DNA of 26,695 nt from an uncultured Oscillibacter sp. (GTDB taxonomy: Bacteria > Bacillota > Clostridia > Oscillospirales > Oscillospiraceae), in the NCBI GenBank assembly GCA_910588175.1, contig CAJUQQ010000023.1, positions 1 to 26,695 of the forward strand. The letters run 5' to 3'. Numbering within the stretch: the stretch's first letter is position 1; each line of letters begins with the position of its first letter. This document shows positions 22,678 through 26,695 of this stretch, piece after piece. The position numbers were made by a program, and so were the translations under genes. The notes beneath the pieces were generated by a model. The model was not told the origin of the DNA. It searched no databases and saw only the letters and a list, made by a program, of their open reading frames with translations.

Positions 22678-23334
22678 CTATGCGTCCAGCATACGCCGGA
22701 TGGCATCCTCCGCTTCTTCCAAATTCTCATCGCATAAAACCGGCAGGAAATCCGCCAGCTTCTCCGGCGGGAAATCCCACCAGCGGAGCCGGAGGAGCAG
22801 GCCGGTGAGTTCCTGGGAAAAGCGCTTTTTGATGAACCGGGCGGGGTTTCCCCCCACCACGGCGTAGGGTTCCACGTCTCTGGTAACCACGGAGTAAGCG
22901 GCCACAATGGCCCCGTCTCCGATGGTTACGCCGGGCATAATCACGCATTCCCGACCCAGCCACACGTCGTTCCCCACCACGGTGTCTCCCTTGAAGGGGA
23001 GCTGAGAGAGGTGGGGCGGCGTCCGCTCTGCCCAGAGGCCGCCGAAGACAGAAAAGGGATAGGTGGAAACGCTGGACAAGCGGTGGTTGGCGCTGCCCAT
23101 GATAAATTTCACGCCGCTGGCAATCGAGCAGAACTTTCCAATCACCAAATGGTCGCCAAATTCCGGCCAGTTGAACAGAACGTTGTTCTTCTCAAAGGCC
23201 GTGGGGTCCACGGGATCGTCGTAATAGGTGTAGTCCCCAACGGTGATGTTGGGGGCGGTAATGACGTTTCTCAAAAAGCAGGATGTGCCGTATTCGTTGG
23301 GAAACCGCACATCCGGGCTGGGGATGTTGTTCAT
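22678..23334 (-). CDS. Xenobiotic O-acetyltransferase of the Vat/CatB family
   Basis: The 218-residue product is a left-handed beta-helix hexapeptide-repeat acetyltransferase. Hallmarks are TVGDYTYYDD (about 31-40), VIGKFCSIASGVKFIMGSANHR with the catalytic His84, VSTYPF, the repeats VVGNDVWLGRECVIMPGVTIGDGAIVAAYSVVTRDV (about 118-152) and YAVVGGNPARFIKKRF. Layout and length match streptogramin A acetyltransferases (Vat) and type B chloramphenicol acetyltransferases, which transfer acetyl from acetyl-CoA to a drug hydroxyl; many chromosomal members have unknown substrates, so resistance is not proven. AGAAGGAGG precedes ATG (reverse strand, 23334). It is the only minus-strand gene, with its own promoter and a possible leader ORF at 23350-23421, suggesting a separately acquired or independently regulated gene. 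Confidence 0.85.
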   Translation of the reverse strand: MNNIPSPDVRFPNEYGTSCFLRNVITAPNITVGDYTYYDDPVDPTAFEKNNVLFNWPEFGDHLVIGKFCSIASGVKFIMGSANHRLSSVSTYPFSVFGGLWAERTPPHLSQLPFKGDTVVGNDVWLGRECVIMPGVTIGDGAIVAAYSVVTRDVEPYAVVGGNPARFIKKRFSQELTGLLLRLRWWDFPPEKLADFLPVLCDENLEEAEDAIRRMLDA

Positions 23335-23349
23335 AAAAGCCTCCTTCTG

Positions 23350-23421
23350 TTATCGAGCGATCACCTCCAGACGAATTTCCCCGGCCGTAGCAACGGCCCT
23401 CTTTTTGCGAATCTCCTTCAT
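23350..23421 (-). CDS. Possible 23-residue leader peptide upstream of the acetyltransferase
   Basis: After the promoter at 23461-23490, a short ORF starts at ATG 23421 (AGAGGA about 9 bases before it) and ends at TAA 23352-23350, 15 bases before the acetyltransferase start. The peptide begins MKEIRKKRAVATAGE and ends IRLEVIAR; it is basic and has no membrane or export feature. Within it a perfect 6-bp hairpin with tetraloop forms (GGCCGT 23383-23388, ACGGCC 23393-23398). The arrangement resembles leader peptides of inducible resistance genes, where ribosome stalling opens the downstream site. Its small size makes coincidence possible. Confidence 0.4.
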   Translation of the reverse strand: MKEIRKKRAVATAGEIRLEVIAR

Positions 23422-23460
23422 TTCCAATCATCCTCTCGGGTTGTTTTTATCATCGGACAG

Positions 23461-23490
23461 ATCATAACATACAAGCCTCCTGTTCGTCAA
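23461..23490 (-). promoter_or_regulatory. Promoter of the acetyltransferase gene (minus strand)
   Basis: Read on the minus strand, TTGACG (23490-23485) and TATGAT (23466-23461) are 18 bases apart, and TG one base before the -10 gives an extended -10. The transcription start should be near 23454, about 33 bases before the leader ORF. Confidence 0.75.
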
Positions 23491-23681
23491 ATCCTACCGA
23501 TAGATAAGAGTGCGCGGAGAACGGCGGCCCACCCAGGCCGGCTGAAAAAGCCGCCAGCGCCAAAACCCCGCCCGCGCAGCGGACAGGGACATACCGGTCT
23601 TATACCCACCGCGTCCTCTTGCCTTTCTCTTTTGGACCGCGCGAAGCGAGCTGTCTTCCTATCGGAATTCCCCCATAAACC

Positions 23682-23710
23682 TTGACAAGAGCCCCAAAAC
23701 ATGATACAGT
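23682..23710 (+). promoter_or_regulatory. Promoter of glyS
   Basis: TTGACA (23682-23687), a 17-base spacer and TACAGT (23705-23710) with an upstream TG at 23702-23703 (extended -10). Transcription should start near 23717. The 190 bases between this and the divergent acetyltransferase promoter are GC-rich and show nothing recognisable. Confidence 0.82.
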
Positions 23711-23716
23711 GACGAA

Positions 23717-23956
23717 AGTTCAAAGGCCACAAAGGGGAGAAGCCTCCCCCATCCCGGTGAAGAGAGAGGGCGGTTCGGTGCGAGCCCTTCCGGGAGGGAG
23801 AGCGCTCGGCGCCCTTTTCAGCGCCGTGGGGAGGAAATGCCCCGCCGGGTCCCGCCGTTACCGGGCAGAGCGCCCCCGCAAGGGGGAATTCAGGTGGAAC
23901 CACGGACTTTATCAAGTTCGCCCTGAGCCAACGAAGGCTCGGGGCATTTTATTTTT
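23717..23956 (+). promoter_or_regulatory. Glycine T-box riboswitch of glyS
   Basis: The T-box AGGTGGAACCACGG lies at 23892-23905; its variable base A pairs with U73, the tRNA-Gly discriminator. Stem I features are the AG-rich bulge (AGAGAGAG, 23761-23768 region) and an apical loop with GGTGCGA (23777-23783) closed by GGGC/GCCC. A plausible base helix AAAGGG (23731-23736) with CCCTTT (23812-23817) puts GGC (Gly) at 23808-23810, followed by purine G, in the specifier position. Uncharged tRNA-Gly should prevent the terminator at 23920-23956 and allow glyS transcription. The lower stem I fold is less certain than for the hisS leader. Confidence 0.85.
23920..23956 (+). terminator. T-box-controlled terminator before glyS
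   Basis: GCCCTGAGCC (23920-23929) pairs with GGCTCGGGGC (23936-23945), with one T-G pair and a 6-base loop. It is followed by TTTTATTTTT. The ribosome binding site AAGGAGA comes straight after. Confidence 0.85.
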
Positions 23957-23971
23957 AAGGAGAGAATGACT

Positions 23972-25387
23972 ATGGACAACAAGCAGAAATCCATGGAGAA
24001 AATCGTCGCCCTCTGCAAGGGCCGGGGTTTCGTCTTCCCCGGCAGCGAAATCTACGGCGGCCTCGCCAACAGCTGGGACTACGGCCCCCTGGGCGTGGAG
24101 CTCAAGAACAACGTGAAGCGGGCCTGGTGGAAAAAGTTCGTCCAGGAAAACCCCTACAACGTGGGGCTGGACGCCGCCATCCTCATGAATCCCCAGGTCT
24201 GGGTGGCCTCCGGCCACGTCTCCACCTTCAACGATCCCCTCATTGACTGCAAGGCCTGCAAAATGCGGCACCGGGCCGACAAGCTGGTGGAGGGCTTCGT
24301 CCAGGAGAACGGCCTGGACGTGAACGTGGAGGCCATGACCCAGGAAGACCTGGTGTCCTTCATCCGGGAAAAGCAGGTTCCCTGCCCCGGCTGCGGCAAG
24401 CACGACTTTACTGACATCCGGAAGTTCAACCTGATGTTCAAAACCCACCAGGGCGTCACCGAGGACTCCGCCAACGAGGTCTACCTCCGGCCCGAGACCG
24501 CCCAGGGCATCTTTGTCAACTTCCCCGCCATCCAGCGGACCACCCGGCGGAAGCTCCCCTTCGGCGTGTGCCAGGTGGGCAAGAGCTTCCGCAACGAGAT
24601 CACCCCGGGCAACTTCATCTTCCGCATCCGGGAGTTTGAGCAGATGGAGCTGGAATTCTTCTGCAAGCCCGACACGGATCTGGAGTGGTTCCAGTACTGG
24701 CGGACCTACTGCCACGACTGGCTGACCGGCCTGAACGTGAAGGAGGAAAACCTCCGCCTCCGGGACCACGAGCCCGAAGAGCTGGCCTTCTACTCCAAGG
24801 CCACCACGGATTTCGAGTACCTCTTCCCCTTCGGCTGGGGCGAGCTGTGGGGCGTGGCGGATCGGACGGACTACGACCTGAGCCAGCATCAGAAGCACTC
24901 CGGCCAGGACCTCACGTACTTCGACCAGGAGAAGAACGAGCATTACGTGCCCTACGTCATTGAGCCCTCTCTCGGCGCGGACCGGATGACCCTTGCCCTG
25001 CTGGTGGAGGCCTATGACGAGGAAGTGGTGGACGAGGCCAAGAACGACGTGCGCACCGTCATGCGCTTCCATCCCGCCATCGCGCCCTTTAAGGTAGCCG
25101 TCCTGCCCCTCTCCAAGAAGCTCAGCGCCAAGGCCCAGGAGATTCAGCAGGAGCTCTCCAAGGACTGGATGGTGGACTTCGACGAAACCGGCTCCATCGG
25201 CAAGCGCTACCGCCGGGAGGACGAAATCGGCACCCCCTATTGCGTCACGGTGGACTTCGACACCGTGGGCGACGCCGAGAAGGCCGGGGACAACTGCGTC
25301 ACCGTCCGGGAGCGGGACTCCATGGCCCAGGTCCGCATTCCCATCGGCGAGCTGAAGGCCTACCTCACCGAGAAGCTGGCGTACTAA
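23972..25387 (+). CDS. glyS: Glycyl-tRNA synthetase, homodimeric (alpha2) type
   Basis: The 471-residue class II synthetase is of the single-chain alpha2 type: opening GRGFVFPGSEIYGGLANSWDYGPLG, an insertion with a zinc-like C-x2-C / C-x2-C set (CKACK, CPGCGK), motif 2 FRNEITPGNFIFRIREFEQMELEFFC, motif 3 near EPSLGADRMTLALL, and a C-terminal anticodon-binding domain (about 370-465). It charges tRNA-Gly. The start at 23972 has better spacing from AAGGAGA (23957-23963) than the ATG at 23966, which lies almost on it. Expression is governed by the T-box leader. The symbol glyS is used, though this type is unrelated to the beta subunit of the alpha2beta2 enzyme. Confidence 0.94.
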   Translation: MDNKQKSMEKIVALCKGRGFVFPGSEIYGGLANSWDYGPLGVELKNNVKRAWWKKFVQENPYNVGLDAAILMNPQVWVASGHVSTFNDPLIDCKACKMRHRADKLVEGFVQENGLDVNVEAMTQEDLVSFIREKQVPCPGCGKHDFTDIRKFNLMFKTHQGVTEDSANEVYLRPETAQGIFVNFPAIQRTTRRKLPFGVCQVGKSFRNEITPGNFIFRIREFEQMELEFFCKPDTDLEWFQYWRTYCHDWLTGLNVKEENLRLRDHEPEELAFYSKATTDFEYLFPFGWGELWGVADRTDYDLSQHQKHSGQDLTYFDQEKNEHYVPYVIEPSLGADRMTLALLVEAYDEEVVDEAKNDVRTVMRFHPAIAPFKVAVLPLSKKLSAKAQEIQQELSKDWMVDFDETGSIGKRYRREDEIGTPYCVTVDFDTVGDAEKAGDNCVTVRERDSMAQVRIPIGELKAYLTEKLAY

Positions 25388-25398
25388 TCAAACCATCC

Positions 25399-25423
25399 GG
25401 GCCGTGGGGAATCCCCACGGCCC
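25399..25423 (+). terminator. 11-bp GC-rich hairpin after glyS
   Basis: GGGCCGTGGGG (25399-25409) pairs perfectly with CCCCACGGCCC (25413-25423) around AAT. No T-run follows (CTGCCCTTATG), so termination is uncertain, and it may act as an mRNA 3'-end or partial terminator before the next gene 18 bases away. Confidence 0.55.
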
Positions 25424-25440
25424 CTGCCCTTATGTGAAAC

Positions 25441-26695
25441 ATGAAAAAACAGTTTGCTTTTCAAAAACACCGGGGACCTATCGGCCCCGCCTGGCTCCGC
25501 TGGGTCCTCTTTGCCGCCGCCGCGCTTTGCATGGGATTGGCCGTCACCGGGGCCATGCAGTGGATTTCCATCGGAACCCTGCCCGGCGTGCTGGAGTGGG
25601 CCCGGGATTACCCCGCCCATCTGGCCATGACCACCCTGCTCTGGGCCGTGCCCCTCTGCGTCCTGGGGACGCTGACGGGGCGGCTGTGGCTGGCCGCTCT
25701 GCCGGTGGGGGCCGCCGGGCTGCTTCTGGCCCTGGTGGACTACTTCAAAAACGCCATCAACGGCACGCCCCTGGAGCTGGCGGATTTCGGCCTGGCCAGA
25801 CAGGCGGGGAATGTGGCGGGACTGGCCGGGGACCTGACGCCGCCGGAGGACTTCTGGCTGGCGGCGGCGGGGCTGCTTCTCTGCGTTCTGGTCCTGCTTC
25901 TCACCCGGCGGCTCACCGCCCTGGAGGGTGCGGCCCGGGGCCGGACCTGCCTGCTGTCCCTGACCCTGGCGGGGGTGCTCCTCACCGGCACGGGAACCCG
26001 GACGGTGGGGAGCTGGCTGGGGGTGGATTTCTACACCCGGATGGACCCGGCGGAAAACCACAGCCTCCACGGCCTGACCCTCAGCCTTTGGCGGGACGCC
26101 TTCCCCCAGCCCAAGACCCCGCCGGAGGGGTACGACGAGAACTACATGCTGGAGGTGCTGGCCCGGATCGACCAGCTGACAGAGGCCCGGGAGGAGCCGG
26201 AGGTCCGGCCCAACATTCTCTTCATCCTCTCCGAGTCCTTTTACGACCTTACCCGCCTGCCGGTACTCCAATACGAGGGAGACCCCCTGGAGAACTTCCA
26301 CGCTCTGGAAGCGGAGAGCGTCAGCGGGACCTTCCACAGCCACTACCTGGGCTACGGCACCGGGTATCTGGAGATTCCCATGCTCTACGGGCTGAACGCC
26401 CTGGACCTTCCGCCGGGGACAAATATCTGCTTCCAGGACGGGGCGGTCTATGAGCGCTTCGACGCGCTGGCGGAGCAGTTCACCAACTCCGGTGATTACA
26501 ACGCTGAAATGCTTCACGCCTATGATAACACTCTGTATAATCGAACGGTGACCTATCCTTTACTTGGTTTTAACGATTTGTATTTTTCTGATGATATTCA
26601 ACAAATTGGAATTGACCGGGAGGATGGGGCCTACGGCGGCTTCTACATGCGGGACGGCTACTTCTTCCAGGGGATGCTGGAGCGGATGAAGGCGG
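25441..26695 (+). CDS. LTA synthase-family (LtaS-type) membrane sulfatase, 3' end outside window
   Basis: The partial product (over 415 residues) has about five N-terminal membrane helices (near 19-40, 58-78, 83-100, 137-157, 168-186), then an extracellular sulfatase-fold domain. It opens at RPNILFILSESFYDL, where Glu265 is the expected Mn ligand. HYLGYGTGYLEIPMLYG places Thr307 as the nucleophile, and LHAYDNTLYNR matches the family block that follows. LtaS-type enzymes transfer glycerol phosphate from phosphatidylglycerol onto a glycolipid or other acceptor; the GGGT-S-N-x-E-F-E consensus around Thr is altered here, so the acceptor is uncertain. ATG 25441 is the first possible start after a frame stop (TGA 25435-25437), with no clear ribosome binding site. 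Positions 26521-26620 are strikingly AT-rich. Confidence 0.8.
   Translation, partial: MKKQFAFQKHRGPIGPAWLRWVLFAAAALCMGLAVTGAMQWISIGTLPGVLEWARDYPAHLAMTTLLWAVPLCVLGTLTGRLWLAALPVGAAGLLLALVDYFKNAINGTPLELADFGLARQAGNVAGLAGDLTPPEDFWLAAAGLLLCVLVLLLTRRLTALEGAARGRTCLLSLTLAGVLLTGTGTRTVGSWLGVDFYTRMDPAENHSLHGLTLSLWRDAFPQPKTPPEGYDENYMLEVLARIDQLTEAREEPEVRPNILFILSESFYDLTRLPVLQYEGDPLENFHALEAESVSGTFHSHYLGYGTGYLEIPMLYGLNALDLPPGTNICFQDGAVYERFDALAEQFTNSGDYNAEMLHAYDNTLYNRTVTYPLLGFNDLYFSDDIQQIGIDREDGAYGGFYMRDGYFFQGMLERMKA

Noticed and set aside
22168..22737. 189-residue + strand frame overlapping the DUF1275 gene
   Set aside because: It is a shadow frame crossing a strong terminator and the convergent gene end.
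25404..26453. 349-residue + strand open frame over the LtaS-type gene
   Set aside because: Wrong frame, rich in Gly/Arg/Pro, no domain; the frame from 25441 gives membrane helices and sulfatase motifs but has no stop inside the window.
1..26695. CRISPR arrays, tRNA/rRNA genes, IS elements or prophage genes
   Set aside because: No regularly spaced repeats, no tRNA cloverleaf, no transposase, integrase or phage structural motif was seen on reading either strand.

Overview
The window reads as a chromosomal segment of a GC-rich member of the Clostridia, most like the Oscillospiraceae group (Flavonifractor/Lawsonibacter/Oscillibacter-like gut bacteria). This is an inference from GC-rich codon use, Firmicutes-type parS sites, two T-box riboswitches, strong AGGAGG-type ribosome binding sites, an SLH-domain protein, a LtaS-type sulfatase and ZapA/MreCD/PBP2 of clostridial type. 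No rRNA, tRNA, CRISPR array, IS element or prophage was recognised. All genes but one run on the + strand.

Layout. (1) 1-3852: tail terminators of an upstream unit, zapA, a U32 peptidase-family gene translationally coupled to it, an AT-rich regulatory gap, then dut and maf. (2) 3884-7462: cell-elongation genes mreC, mreD and a class B PBP (PBP2); mreB is not where it usually sits. (3) 7502-12500: chromosome-partition region with parA, parB, three perfect parS sites and one 15/16 site, a GH13 alpha-glucanase inserted between parS sites, and two uncharacterised membrane-anchored proteins coupled to parB by ATGA overlaps. (4) 12547-17368: serS, an SLH-domain gene broken by one in-frame TAA, mscL, rsmG, a MinD-like ATPase and a methylglyoxal-synthase-like protein lacking key active-site residues. 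(5) 17525-22677: a consensus promoter and T-box leader, hisS, a second copy of one of the unknown membrane-anchored proteins, a 434-base highly structured gap, aspS and a DUF1275 membrane protein, closed by a strong bidirectional terminator. (6) 22678-23490, minus strand: a Vat/CatB-type acetyltransferase with its own promoter and a possible 23-codon leader peptide. (7) 23682-26695: promoter, glycine T-box, glyS, and a LtaS-type sulfatase cut by the window end that contains an AT-rich patch.

Functional themes are cell-wall elongation and division (ZapA, MreCD, PBP2, MinD-like), origin-proximal partition (ParABS, RsmG nearby) and tRNA charging under T-box control (HisRS/AspRS, GlyRS). Most of the window is core housekeeping. 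The less ordinary items are: a pair of paralogous unknown proteins (11965-12480 and 19229-19750); a hisS leader whose inferred specifier codon is Asp GAC rather than His; a degenerate MgsA; a nonsense-interrupted SLH gene; a possible leader-peptide-controlled acetyltransferase; and a structured non-coding gap before aspS. I did not see a clear, wholly new multi-gene system; the parB-linked unknown pair is the best candidate.
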